From Anthoceros angustus (Eukaryota; Streptophyta; Anthocerotopsida; Anthocerotales; Anthocerotaceae), in assembly GCA_010909165.1 (NCBI GenBank), contig MU008164.1:1674001-1738000 (forward strand): 64,000 nt of DNA, in the 5' to 3' direction. The notes under the pieces are model-generated. The model worked only from the letters and a program-made list of their open reading frames with translations. It ran no database searches and was not told where the DNA came from. The first letter of the stretch is position 1. Every line of letters starts with the position of its first letter. Shown here piece by piece: positions 43,018-54,437 of the stretch. Position numbers and translations under genes: made by a program.

Positions 43018-46000
43018 TTGAAGTCGCTGTCCATTTGCGCTTACGTTGTTTTGTGTTGCCCCGATGTCTATTGTTTCTATCTTTTGTTGTTTTGTGCGGT
43101 TTTGGTGTTGTGTTGTTGCTACGCCGGTAGTGTTCTGGCGCTCCGGTGTATGTTCTTTGCGGTTGTTTTGCCTAGTCTGTGTGGTTTTAGTGTTGTGTCT
43201 ACCGCTTGCTCACCGGTGGCTTTTTGTATCGCTGTTCTCGCTCCGCTCATTGATGTTGTTCTTTTCGCGTTTCTAAATTATAGGGAATGACTCTGCTAGG
43301 ATGTTATCCGGTTTGTGTTCGCCGATAGCTCTTTGTTGCTAGCTGATTTCGTTCTTTGTAGTTTCTCTTGTTGATCTTGTTTTCTTTGTTGGCCTTGTTG
43401 TCGATGGTGTCTGCCGTTTTGTAAGCGACCAGCGATGCTTGTCTTTCTGGAGATTTCCAGCTTCTGTTGTTGCATCTAGGCTAAGGTTTGTTCATGTCTG
43501 TTCCATGTGTGATACTTGTGTTCTTTTTTCACCTTCTCTAATCGGTCGTTTCTGTTTGTTTGTTGGAAGTGACCTCTTTATCTGTTCGCTTGTTGTCGTC
43601 TGGTTCCATGGCTTGGTATCAGTTTGCATCTCTGCTTGTTTTCTTGTCTCTGTCGCGTTATCTGATCTGACTTTATTTAGGTTTCATTTACTGTGTGTTC
43701 TTGTTTTTGTTGCTGTGACGTTTTGATATGTGTTTGTCGTTTGAAGCAGTTTAAGGTTCTGTATAAGTTTTGGTTCTAGCTGATTTCGTTCTTTGTACTT
43801 TCTGTGTTGATCTTGTTTCTTTGTTGCTAGTTGATTTCTCGTTCTTTGTCGTTTTTGAAATCGACCAGCAGATCGCTTTTAGAGTCGCTTCGTGGTTGCT
43901 TCTAGGCTAAGTTTTGTTTAGGTCTGTTCCATGTGCGATACTTTCACCTTCTGTGTTTTTTTTTCACCTTCTGTAAACGCTGCTATAACTTGTTTGTTTG
44001 TTTGTTGGAAGTGACCTCTTTATCTATTCGCTTAATGCCGTTTGGTTCCATGGCTTGGTGTCATTTTGCTTCGCTGCCTGTTTTCTTGTCTCTGTCGCGT
44101 TGTCTGATCTGACTTCGGTATTTAGGTTTCAGTTCTGTATGTCTTTGTGTTGTTTTGTTTGTTTGTTTGTTTGTTTTTGTTTTTGTTTTGTTGTGGTTTT
44201 GTTTTGTGTTGTTTTGTTTGTTTGTTTGTTTTTGTTCTTGTTTGTTTTTGTTGTGGTTTTGTTTTTGTTGTGGTTTTGTTTTGTTTTGTTTTGTTTGTTT
44301 TTGTTCTTTGCGTGCTTCTAAATCATAGGAATGACTGCTAGGATGTTGGTGTTCCTTGTCCACTCTAACTTTTTGTGGCTTGCGGATGGCACCTAAAAGG
44401 AAACCCAGGGCCTTGGACGGGAAAGAAGCAAGGGTCCCACAGCGAAGTCATGGCTAAGCCGTACACTAGGCAGCGTGTCAAGTCGGCCGTTCTCCACCTG
44501 CACTGCGGGATGATGGTAAAGTTGATGGTGTCTTGGTGCAGTGAAGGAACATATTTAGTTCCAAAAAGGCATTCCTAAACGCCAAGGCACTTCTCATCCA
44601 AGAAGGATGCTCGGCGTGCGGTGAGTTTGTGCGAAGAGGAGAAGGGTGGACACTCGACACTGTGGCATTGGTTGAAGGTCCTCTTGCGAGATTACTAACT
44701 ATGTCCCGATGTCGAGAGAGGGTCCGGTTTGTTCGATAGCTCTTTGTTGCTAGCTGATTTCTCGTTGCTGTAGCTTTCTCTTTGTTGATCTTGTTTGCTG
44801 ACGATGGATGGTGTCTGCCGTTTTGTAAGCGACCAGCGATGCTTATCTTTGAGATTTCACATTGTTGCATCTAGTTGAAGGTTGTGTATAAGTTTTGTTT
44901 GTTCCATGTGTGATACTTGTGTTCTTTTTCACCTTCTCTAATCGTCGTTCTTGTTTGTTTGTTGGAAGTGACCTCTTTATCTCGCTTGTTGTCGTTCCAT
45001 GGCTTGGTATCATTTGCATCTCTTGTTTTCTTGTCTCTGCGTTACTCGATGACTTTTATTTAGGTTTCATTCTGTGTGTTCTTGTTTTTGTTCTTTGTGA
45101 CGTTTGATATGTGTTTTGTCGTTTAAGCTTTAAGGTTGTATAAGTTTTGGTTCTAGCTGATTTCTCGTTCTTTGTACTTTCTCTTGTTGATCTTGTTTTC
45201 TTGTCTCTGTCGCTTGTTGTCGTTTGTTTGTTTGTTTTTTTTGAAATCGACCATGATCACTTAAATCTTAGAGTTGACCCTGGTTACTTCTAGGCTAAGT
45301 TTTGTTTAGGTCTGTATGCGATTCTTTCACCTTCTGTTTTCACCTTCATATGCTATAACTTGTTTGTTTGTTTTGTTTGTTGAAGTGACTTTTATCTATT
45401 CGCTTGATGCCGTTTGGTTCCATGGCTTGGTGTTTTGCTTGCTGCCTTTCTTGTCTCATGCGTTGTCATCGACCCGTATTTAGGTTTCAGTTCTGTATGT
45501 CTTTGTGTTGTTTTGTTGCTGTGACGTTTTAATATGTGTTTTGTCGTTCTAAGCAATTGAAGGTTGTGTATAAGTTTTTTCCTGGACAGGGTTCGCTTTC
45601 CTCGTGTGTTCTTACTCTCTCCTCGCTGTTTTTGATGCAGTCATGTTTTCGGTCTAAGTGGCGGACACATTTCGGGACCTTGTTTGGTACGTCACCGAAC
45701 GTCTTTTGTGTGAACTCGTTTTATCTTTACGATGCGCTTTTGAAAAATGCTGTCAGTTATATTCTTTTCGATCTTGCATTGTTTTCATAATGTTGAGCAA
45801 GTTCTTATTGTCTTATGTTCTTGTGTTTGACGAAGTAATTTCAATATTTTTGGTAAGGCGAGGGTTGGTAAGCAATTAGCAGCGTTTACATTTGTCTTGT
45901 TTACATTTATCACTGCATCACAACGACTTTCATGGTTACTATCGTTTGTTTGTTTTTAAGCACATAAGCGTGCTTTCTCGTTCTTATTGGTTTTCTTTTG

Positions 46001-46600
46001 GTGCAGACAAGCTTTGTGTTGGGCGGTTGAGAAATTTGTCCATGGTGTAACCCTTGATCTGGTATGTCAACTTTACGTTTAGACCTTATGATTCCTTTGT
46101 CATATGTTTGGTCATATGCCCTTGTCGTGTCAAGTTTGCTTTGGTACCACTTTTAAGTTATCTAATCCTTCAAATTGTGTGTGTAGGCATTGTTGTTCAT
46201 CGTGTGAAGGGTTGGCCTGCCAACGTTCTGACTCTGGTCTGTCTGTGAATCAGGATAACCTTTCCTTGCCTGATTAGTCACGATTGAATCTCCTAGTATC
46301 GTTATGCATGTTGTTTTGTACCTAACATTTTTTTTTTGCTGTTTTTTTTTATTATTGGCAAAAGGGTCTAATTACAGGAAGTATGTGGGTACTTTTGGGA
46401 AAGGAGTTATATGTTCTCACTAACATAAAGTGGAGGATCTCTAAATTTAACAATGTGTAGATTCAATGAATGTTCTGCCATATCCCCACACCTCCCTTCG
46501 TCTTGAATTGTTTTATAATCATCATTAGACCCTTGAGGAAGTTCTTATTTGGAAGTTCAACACCACGTAAGTGTGTTTTTGTTGGTTTTGTTTGTCAAGT
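43018..46600 (+). other. T/G-rich, intron-like region with internal duplication
   Basis: Very T- and G-rich on the plus strand (TTTGTTTGTTTGTTT runs, especially 44.13-44.31 kb), with no credible protein. The segment 43300-44160 recurs in shortened form at 44718-45560. The part 44339-44712 recurs at 46609-46996 and holds the short reading frame MAPKRKPRALDGKEARVPQR (ATG at 44386 and 46654). This looks like a long first intron plus a duplicated small exon. Confidence 0.5.
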
Positions 46601-46653
46601 TCTCTTTAGGATGTTGGTGTTCCTTGTCCACTCTAACTTTTTGTGGCTTGCGG

Positions 46654-49600
46654 ATGGCACCTAAAAGGAAACCCAGGGCCTTGGACGGGAAAGAAGCAAG
46701 GGTCCCACAGCGAAGTCATGGCTAAGCCGTACACTAGACAGCGTGTCAAGTCGGCCGTTCTCCACCTGCACTGCGGGATGATGGTAAAGTTGATGGTGTC
46801 TTGGTGCAGTGAAGGAACATATTTAGTTCCAAAAAGGCATTCCTAAACCGCCAAGGCACTTCTCATCCAAGAAGGATGCTCGGCGTGCGGTGAGTTTTGT
46901 GCGAAGAGGAGAAGGGTGGACACTCGACTGTGGCATTGGTTGAAGGTCCTCTTGCGAGATTACTAACTATGTCCCGATGTCGAGAGAGGGTCCGGTTTGT
47001 AGGAGAATGATTTCTTGATAAGCAGCGATCCCATGGTTGTGACCGCCAAAGCTCTAGAGTCTAGAAATTTGTGTGGTGTGGTTGAGCAGATGCTTCTGGT
47101 GGCGATTTCCATACTGTTTTGGTTCCGACCACAGGTCATCCACGATCAAGAAGTGCTTGATATGTTTGAGAGGCTAAAGTGTCTTTGGTCCGAAGATGAC
47201 TTTGCCATGGGTATGGAGGAAATTGATGATGAAGTAAATTTTAGGGGCGGGGTTTGATCCGTCGGTCCCGAGGCTGAATGATGCTTTGAGTGGTGGGAGG
47301 ATAGGTCAAAGGCAAAATAAGCGGTGTCGAAGTCGTCGGGGCCTTTATGAAAGTGAGTGGGGTGGGGATGGGAGCTGTTGAGGATATTCCTCACAAGGAT
47401 CTAAATCTTATTCGATATCCTTTTTCCATCAAGTTCGAATTTGAAGGACAACAGATTTTCTCGAAGCGTAAGTAGTGATGTTCTTACTTGTTGATTTTGA
47501 TAGTTCGACTTTCACATGGTGATTGATCTTCACTTGCGGTGATGTCTTTCTTCGTGGTTTTAACGAATTTTAACAAGGAAGTGCATCACAGACCAAAGCG
47601 GCTTGGTTACGATGTTCGATGATCAACATGTTTCATGGAATTTTCCATGGGTCCCAGGCAGCGCTGGTTGCGTCCATGAAAATCAGCAAGGACCTTGGGA
47701 TTGTGTCATGTCGAAAGGAGGTGAAGTTGATTTCTGATGATGATTAGCGACGGATTCTTTCGCACAGAGATCATCAATGCTCATTTGGGCGGGGGGCTCA
47801 AAAAAGGTATTATTGTTGGTTTTTTGGGGTGTACATTGATTGTTAATTTATGGTCTTAAACCTGGAGCCCTTATGCCTATATTGTTTGCAGGTGTGCGTA
47901 TTTTTGCATGACGAGGTTTGGAGTTCGAGGTGGTGAAGAGTTACATAACCTGCTCATTAGGGACTTCTCATTTTCATCAGATTCAGGCGGACCTTTCGTT
48001 CAGTATGTTTTGGTTGATTTGTTTTATTGTCACTCTTTGATGTTGTTTTGATGTTTTGATGTCTTTGTATTGAGCTCGTCTTCATTTGCGGTATGAAGCG
48101 GCTTTCAAAAATTACAAAGTGGACATGAAGAATTACAGTGAGCATTTAGTCAAAGGTCAAGATCTACGAAAAGGACGTGATTAAAACTTTTAAAGTATTG
48201 ATCACTCTCCCAAGTGGTGCATGCGACAAGAATCATCAATTCGAGGTTTCTCTTCAATTCAACCATTGATAACCCAAGATCAAATGTAAGTTTGTGGTTG
48301 ATTGGGCTTGAGTTTTGTGGTTTGAATTTTCTAACTGTATGTTTTTTGGCTAGGCTTGGTATGCAAAACTTCGTGTATCGAAAGGAATGCTCTCAAGGTT
48401 TATGAAGACTATGGCTGAAGCAGCTGGGCTTGTTGGCTATTACACCAATAAGAGCTGCCGTGTAACGATGATTACGTCGCGATGGCTCGGTGCCTTCGAT
48501 CTTTGGGAGAAGTGTGGGGCCATAAAGCGGATCTTTGGATTTTCAAGGTAATATGTGTGAAAGCTTGTGACATTTGAATCCTTTGTATGCTCCTTCCTGA
48601 CGTTCTGATGTTTTGCAGATATGACCATTCTGGTCAAGCAAAAGCGCAAAACAAGTTTTGTTCTGAGCGATCCTATCAGGAGCTTTTGAACGAAGAACTT
48701 AATCGGATGCAGGATGATTTAAGGGGTGTTCTTCCATCAACAGTTCTGAATGTGACTCCTGAAATAGTATTTTCGAGTCAGCCTGAAGATCAGCGCCCCT
48801 TGCAAGTGCAACATATTAACAATGTAAGTCTCTAAGATTTGTTGCAAGTATATAGATTTGTCAAAATCGTGTCGACTTGTTTTTTGTCTCTTCCTCCTGG
48901 CCACTCCTTATTCATCATGAAAGCGGACCCACGAACAATGTCGAATGCGAGTTTTTACACCATGTGGTCCACTTGTGTCTTGAGTTGGTATTGTCAAGTT
49001 CCTTTGTTGTAGCCATGTTGGATGATTTTTAATCATCTTGGTTTTTGTTATTCTTGGCGGTGGGAGGCTGGTGTTTTGGTTGCAAACATACCTCCAGCGG
49101 TGGCCAAGGCATCCGGATGGATAGCAAGAGCAGTGTTTAGTGAAATTCCATATGTTGACAAGGTTGAGTCTTTGGTTGTTTGTTTTATTGTTCTTTGTGT
49201 TTCTTGATGTTTTGATGTTTTGATGTCTTTGTATTGAGCTCGTCTTCATTTGCGGTATGAAGCGGCAAAAATTACAAAGTGGACATGAAGAATTACAGTG
49301 AGCATTTCAAAAGGTCAAGATCTACGAAAAGGACGTGATTAAAACTTTTAAAATTGTTATCACTCTCCCAAGTGGTCCGACAAGAATCAATCATTCGGGG
49401 TTTCTCTTCAATTCAACCATTGATAACCCAAGATCAAATGTAAGTTTTTGTTATTGGGCTTGAGTTTTGTGGTTTTGTATTTACTAAGCTTGTTTTTGGC
49501 TAGGCTTGGTATGCAAAACTTCGTGTTTCAAAAGGAATGTTGTCAAGGTTTATGAAGACCATGGTGAAGCTGGGCTTGTTGGCTATTACACCAATAAGAG

Positions 49601-51127
49601 CCGTATGTGATGATTACGTTTGACGATGGCTCGGTGCCTTCGATCTTTGGGAGAAGTGTGGCCATAAAGCGGATCTTTGGATTTTCAAGGTAATATGTGA
49701 AAGCTTGTGACATTTGAGTCCTTTGTATGCTCCTTCACGTTCGATGTTTTGCGATATGACCATTACGGTCAAGCAAAAGCAGGCGCAAAGTTCTTTGCTG
49801 GTGAGCGGCGATCTATCGAGAGCTTTGAGCGAAGAACTCAATCGGATGCGGGATGATTTAAGGGTGTTCTTCCATCAAGCGATTGAATGTGACTCCACGA
49901 AATAGTATTTTCGAGTCACCAAGATCGCGCCCTTGCAAGTGCAACATATTAACAATGTAAGTGTTTGAGATTTGTTGCAAGTATATAGGGACTTTGTCAA
50001 AATCGTGTCGACTTGTTTGTTGGGTCTTACTCTGTGGCCACTCCTTATTCATCATGAAAGCGGACCACGAACAATGTTGGAGAACTGAGTTTTCTGCACC
50101 ATGTGGTCCACTTGTGTCTGAAGTTCTGGTATTGTCAAGTTCCTTTGTTGTGGCCATGTTGGATGATCTGTTTAATCATCTTGGTTTTGTTATTCTTGGT
50201 GGGAGTGTGGTGTTTTGGTTGCAAACATACCTCCGCGGTGGCCAAGGCATCCGGATGGATAGAGACCAACAGTGTTCTAGTGAAATTCCATATGTTGACA
50301 AGGTTGATTCTTTGTCATTTGTTTTGTTGTTGTTTTCATTTGTTTTGGAGTTTCCTAATTGTGTGCTTCTTGGCAGATTTCGAATCCATCGACTAGTGTA
50401 AGCGACCTTCATCCCTCATTTCAACATTGATATCGACTACGAGGAAGTCGATGCAGTGGCCCCTCTGTTGGAGGGCATTGTGCAGATTGAGTGTGATCAG
50501 TCATCTGAAGTTAACCAGGATAGAAATGTGGCTCTAGTAGCACCTCTGGATATCGTATTGCGACATGGAAATGGAAGTGGCTTTGAGCGTGACGGCCGAG
50601 ATCTGAACGGGGTTGGAGTATGATATTGAAGCGAAATGGAGTTTCAACGGCAAAAGGATTTGGAGGCACTTATAGAGAGGCAGTGCGGTTGAATTACAGT
50701 CTCTAAGCAAGAGAAAGCCCTTGAGATTTAGAGGCGGAGAAATGTGGAGAGGAGACAAGAGCACATTAAGCATCAAGAGAAACTCAAGCAGCAACAAAAA
50801 AAGCAGCAAGAGGTCCGAAGATTGCAGTGGGAAAGACAACATGAGCAGAAGAATGTGCCTCGAGATATGCCCACTGCTATCTGCGAAAATCCGTCAGGAT
50901 TGGTAAGTTTTGTTATGCTCTTTAAATCAGTTCTAGTAGATTGAAAATTAATGGTTGTGTTTTATTAGGTTGTGACCTTGCAGGAAGACGGACAATTTGG
51001 GCGAAGTCCTCAACTTCATCAATTGGTTGCCAATTATGATAATGCTGGCCAAGTGCCAATCAAGCCAAGTGGTCGTGAAAATTACATTTTCAATCTGTAT
51101 AATTGTACAGTTAATTTCCCAAAATAA
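46654..51127 (+). CDS. Crypton-like DUF3504 tyrosine recombinase (multi-exon, part duplicated, possibly broken)
   Basis: Exon pieces in order: MAPKRKPRALDG (basic start); an upstream exon near 47.0-47.26 kb (VIHDQEVLDMFERLKCLWSE); GSQAALVASMKISKDLGIVS; FCMTRFGVRGGEELHNLLIR (the FGLRGxEEH motif with the first catalytic Arg); INSRFLFNSTIDNPRSNV; WYAKLRVSKGMLSRFMKTMA with EAAGLVGYYTNKSCRVTMIT (the YTNHSxRxTxxT motif, His replaced by Lys); SRYDHSGQAKAQ (candidate Tyr); a coiled coil EKLKQQQKKQQEVRRLQWER; and the tail NYIFNLYNCTVNFPK, typical of the C-terminus in this family. Some exons do not join in phase and a stop lies near 47.75 kb. Exons from 48.04 to 49.20 kb are repeated at 49.20-50.33 kb. 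DUF3504 proteins are tyrosine recombinases of Cryptons and genes derived from them. Confidence 0.62.
48038..50335. repeat. Tandem duplication of about 1.15 kb within the recombinase gene
   Basis: Copy 1 (48038-49202) and copy 2 (49203 to about 50335) both start in TTGATGTTTTGATGTCTTTG. Copy 2 differs mainly at CTG/CAG sites (TTCTGATG becomes TTCGATG; GCAGATATG becomes GCGATATG). Confidence 0.88.
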
Positions 51128-51670
51128 GGTGAGTATCATTGCTTAAGTATTTGTTATGATCATTCCCAGTGTTTTCTAGTATCAGCCTAATTACTGTTTG
51201 GGTGCTAATTTTCGTTTTGTTTGTAGGTTTCATTGTTGTTGAAGCAGAGTTCAATCTATTCTGGTATTTACTCTTCATTACTTGAATTTGTATTTCATGC
51301 CATTCTGGATATACAGGAAACTCTGCAAAGAAAAGGTTTCTTTGTTGGTTTTTTGTATATCCTGGATCCGCATGAATATTATTTAACAGAAAATGTTTTT
51401 GTCAGATTAGCGATTTTGGTGGGATTTCTAGAATGAGCTTCTACTAGATGCACCTGGTATTCACTTGGTCGTCATTTTTTTCTACTCTAGTGCTCTGTTT
51501 TCTACCTTGATGGTAGATCATTTTCACCCCACTTGGCATATTTTCTACTATATTGTAATGAATTTTACTATATTGGGTAAAACAATGACCAAAAGGTCAA
51601 TTCTCTCTCTAAAATTCACCTCCACTACCGAAAAAATCAACTGGGCGTCGAGGCCCCGGACGAGGCAGCG
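51128..51670. other. 3' end of the nested element
   Basis: AT-rich non-coding sequence after the recombinase stop, becoming GC-rich in the last 30 bp (GCGTCGAGGCCCCGGACGAG) at the junction with Ty3 RT. No terminal inverted repeat to the left end was found by eye. Confidence 0.45.
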
Positions 51671-54222
51671 ACTTTACGTATGTGCATTGACTACAGGCCT
51701 TAATTCATTGACTAAGCGGAACACTTTTCCTCTACCTCGTATTGATGAGCTTTTGGAGGGATTGGCTGGTGCTCGGTACTTCACCAAACCAGATCTAGCA
51801 AGTGGATATCATCAGTTCGTATTGCTGCGGGGATGAGGAGAAACCGCATTTAATGCGATGCGGCCACTATGAGTGGCTGGTTATGTCGTTCGGGATGACA
51901 AATGCTTGACATCCTTAGACTCTTATGAATAATATATTTCATGGCATGATCAATCGAGGGCTGCTTGTTTATCTCGATGATATTCTCATCTATGGAGCTA
52001 CGTGAGGAGCATGACCAGCAGCTTAAGTGAGCGTTGCGGCTCATCATCTCTATGTCCAAGCTCCAAGTGTGAATTCTTGCAAGAACGCTTGGAGTACTTA
52101 GGGCACATTATTGATGCTGAAGGTATCCGTAGACCCGCTAAGATTGGTCATTAGGGATGGCGATTCCTCGGCAAGTACACGATGTGCAGAGCTTCCTCGG
52201 TCTTGCATCATATTACCGTAAGTTTGTTTCACGGTTTGCTCATGTGGCTGCCCCCCTCACCCAGCTGCTTCAGCACGGCCAGGCTTGGACTTGGGGTGCT
52301 GCTCAAGATAATGCTTTTCATGCTATCCAGACTGCTTTGGTGACTGCCCCTGTGTTGGCATACCCAAATCCGGCCTTCCCTTTTATTGTTACAACTGATG
52401 CCTCCAACCTTGCCATCGGTGCGGTCCTTCAACAAGACCAAGGCCAAGGCCGCCAGCCGATTGCTTACTTCTCGCGAAAGTTGAAGGGTGCCGAGTTGAA
52501 TTGGACAACCAGTGAAAAAGAGACTTTAGCTTAGGTCTTGGCTTTAAAGACATGGCGCTGCTGCAAGTCGGGAGATTATCGGGACTCTCATACAGGATGC
52601 CGATGCCCACTCTGCTTTGCAAGCCCTTCGAGCTGGTTCCCGTGACTGGGCTGAGCGGGATGGTCTTCTTTGGTATCGTCACCGGCTCTTCATCCCTCAG
52701 GTTCCCCATATCCGTCGGGCTTTGATTTCTGAAGCCCACGACGTTCCATCTGCAGGTCATCAAGGTATAAGTCGGACTACTTCCACTCTCAGTCGGCTCT
52801 AATTTTGGCCTCAGCTCAACCAGGACGTTTGAGATTATGTCCTCCTCTGTAACTCATGCCAGCGCAACAAAGCTTATCACCAACGCCCGCTGCTCCAACC
52901 CTTGCTGTCTCTTTATTGCCTTGGGAGCAAGTCACACTTGACTTTATAACGGATTGCCTCGCCTCACCGGCTCTTCATCCTCGGGTTCCCCATATCCGTC
53001 GGGCTTTGATTTAAAAGTGACGTTCCATCTGCAGTCATCAAGGTATAAGTCGGACTACTTCCACTCTCGATCGGCTCTATTTTTTGGCCTCGGCTCAACG
53101 GACGTTTGAGATTATGTCCTCCTCAGAACTCCTGCCGGCGCAACAAAGCTTATCACCAACGCCTGCCTGCTCCAACCCTGTCTCTTTATTGCCTTGGGAG
53201 CAAGTCACACTTGACTTTATAACGGATTGCCTCGCCTTGCTGGCTTTGATGCATTGCTGGTCTTCACGGATAAGCTTACCCGTCAAGTGCTCCTTGCCCC
53301 ACTCGAGACATGCTCGAGCAAGCTGACTTATTTTTGAAAGTAGTTTATCGTGCCCATAGCCTCCTCGCTCTCTTGTGGCGACCGTGATTCAGTTTACTTC
53401 CGCTTCGGCAAGCGGTTCACCGTCTTGGCACCAAGCTCGTATGTCTCGCCTTTCATCCTCGGTGATGGTGGCGCTAGCTAATCAAGTTTTAGAGGATATT
53501 CTCCGTGCTTATGCGGCGTGCACCAAGCTCGGTGGCGGACTTTCTCCACCTCGTTGAGTTTGCCTACAACAATGCCCCTAATGCCTCAACCCGAGTTACT
53601 CCATTCTTGTTCAACAAAGGTTTTCACCCTCGCCGTTGCTTCCTTCCTTGCCTCTCGCTTGCCGTCCTACAGATTTCCTCACCCAACGTGTCCAGATTCA
53701 GGAGTAGGCTCGTCAGTTCGCCCATGAAGCCCAAAACCGCCAAGCCCAGTCTGCCAATCATCGTCGTCGTCCTCAAGAATTTGCAGTTGGTACCTATGTC
53801 TGCCCGAAATTTGTCCCTTCCTGGGATTCGTAAGATTTCCCCTCATTTTGTTGGTCCTTACCATATCCTCCGTCGCATTGGCCCTGTGGCCTATGAGCTT
53901 GCCCTTCCCTCTGAATCTCGCATTCACCCTATCTTTCATGTTTCCTTGCTCAAACTTTTTAACGGCTCCCCACCTTCTGTCCCAGCCCCGATACATACCT
54001 GTGACGGTCCCGCATATGAAGTGAAGAGCCTTCTCCGCCACCGATGTGTTCGCCATCGGTATGAATTTTTAGTGCTGTGGAAAGGTTTCCCCATTAGCGA
54101 TGCCTCTTGGGAACCCCTTGCCAACCTTTCTCGTTCTCCTGACCTTCTTAGTGTCTATGCTCGTTATCATCACCTACATCTTCCCGGCTTCGAGGACGAA
54201 GCCTCTTCCACCCGGGGTGAGT
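51671..54222 (+). pseudogene. Ty3 RT (remainder), RNase H, integrase and chromodomain
   Basis: Continues the pol gene: LNSLTKRNTFPLPRIDELLE, YFTKPDLASGYHQF, the active-site region VYLDDILIYG (about 51.97 kb, frame-broken), YLGHIIDAEGI, FLGLASYYRKFVSRFAHVAA, RNase H (TTDASNLAIGAVLQQDQGQG, PIAYFSRKLKGAELNW), integrase zinc finger (AHDVPSAGHQGISRT...LLCNSCQRNKAYHQR), late integrase (SRIHPIFHVSLLKLF) and a chromodomain (YEVKSLLRHR, YEFLVLWKGFPISDASWEPL, about 54.02-54.13 kb). A 285-bp tandem duplication (52690-52974/52975-53260) and the deleted integrase core make it non-functional. Confidence 0.85.
52690..53260. repeat. Tandem duplication of about 285 bp in the Ty3 integrase region
   Basis: Copy 1 (about 52690-52974) and copy 2 (about 52975-53260) share CACCGGCTCTTCATCC at the start and GGATTGCCTCGCC at the end. 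Copy 2 has CGG where copy 1 has CAG (CTCAGGTTCC/CTCGGGTTCC; CCTCAGCTC/CCTCGGCTC; TGCCAGCGC/TGCCGGCGC). Confidence 0.85.
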
Positions 54223-54437
54223 TGTCACGGATAAAGTTTGATAGCGCTTAGTCTTCCGCAATTAGAGGCAGGATAATCCGCTGTTTGCTGTGATCACGGC
54301 GAGGCTACCACCATAATATGTGGCATGTACTATGAAAGCCCCGTGCATAAAAGCCCGGCTCCCTTACTAGTAGACAGTCTCTCTTGGTACAAGTGTACTC
54401 TCCTACTTGCTCCCTGTTTGCAGTCCGGCTCATGACA
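54223..54437 (+). repeat. 3' LTR of the Ty3 element
   Basis: About 215 bp, TGTCACGGATAAAG to CATGACA, followed by the target duplication GCGAG. It differs from the 5' LTR by a small insertion (CCCCGTGCATAAAAG) and scattered substitutions. Confidence 0.9.

Larger units (their letters stand above)
34035..51670. mobile_element. Nested insertion with a Crypton-like (DUF3504) tyrosine recombinase and a second gene
   Basis: The block lies exactly inside the Ty3 RT: KKNG ends at 34034 and the codons for TLRMCIDYR start at 51671. It is 17.6 kb as assembled, or about 13 kb if the 4.2-kb duplication is discounted. It has no visible LTRs or long terminal inverted repeats. Both ends are GC-rich and share an imperfect direct motif (GTCGAGGCC..CGG..GAGGC at about 34079 and 51650). 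Inside are two divergent, intron-rich genes, 34384-40114 (minus) and about 46654-51127 (plus), with a promoter-like region between them. Cryptons carry a single tyrosine recombinase and lack terminal inverted repeats, which fits. An unrelated filler insertion is the alternative. Confidence 0.6.
31849..54437 (+). mobile_element. Ty3 (gypsy) chromodomain LTR retrotransposon, split by a nested insertion
   Basis: The two LTRs (31849-32059 and 54223-54437) are each bounded by TGTCACGG and CATGACA. GCGAG stands just before the first (31844-31848) and just after the second (54438-54442), a 5-bp target duplication showing that both ends belong to one insertion. Between them, in order: primer-binding site, gag with zinc knuckle, protease, first part of RT (to 34034), foreign DNA (34035-51670), rest of RT, RNase H, integrase and chromodomain. 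Chromodomains direct such elements to heterochromatin. Stops and frameshifts make it non-functional. Confidence 0.9.

Noticed and set aside
43018-44340. Leu/Phe/Val-rich frames that look like membrane proteins
   Set aside because: They arise from T/G-rich sequence (TTTGTTTG runs) and have no family features. The opposite strand gives only Lys/Gln/Asn runs.
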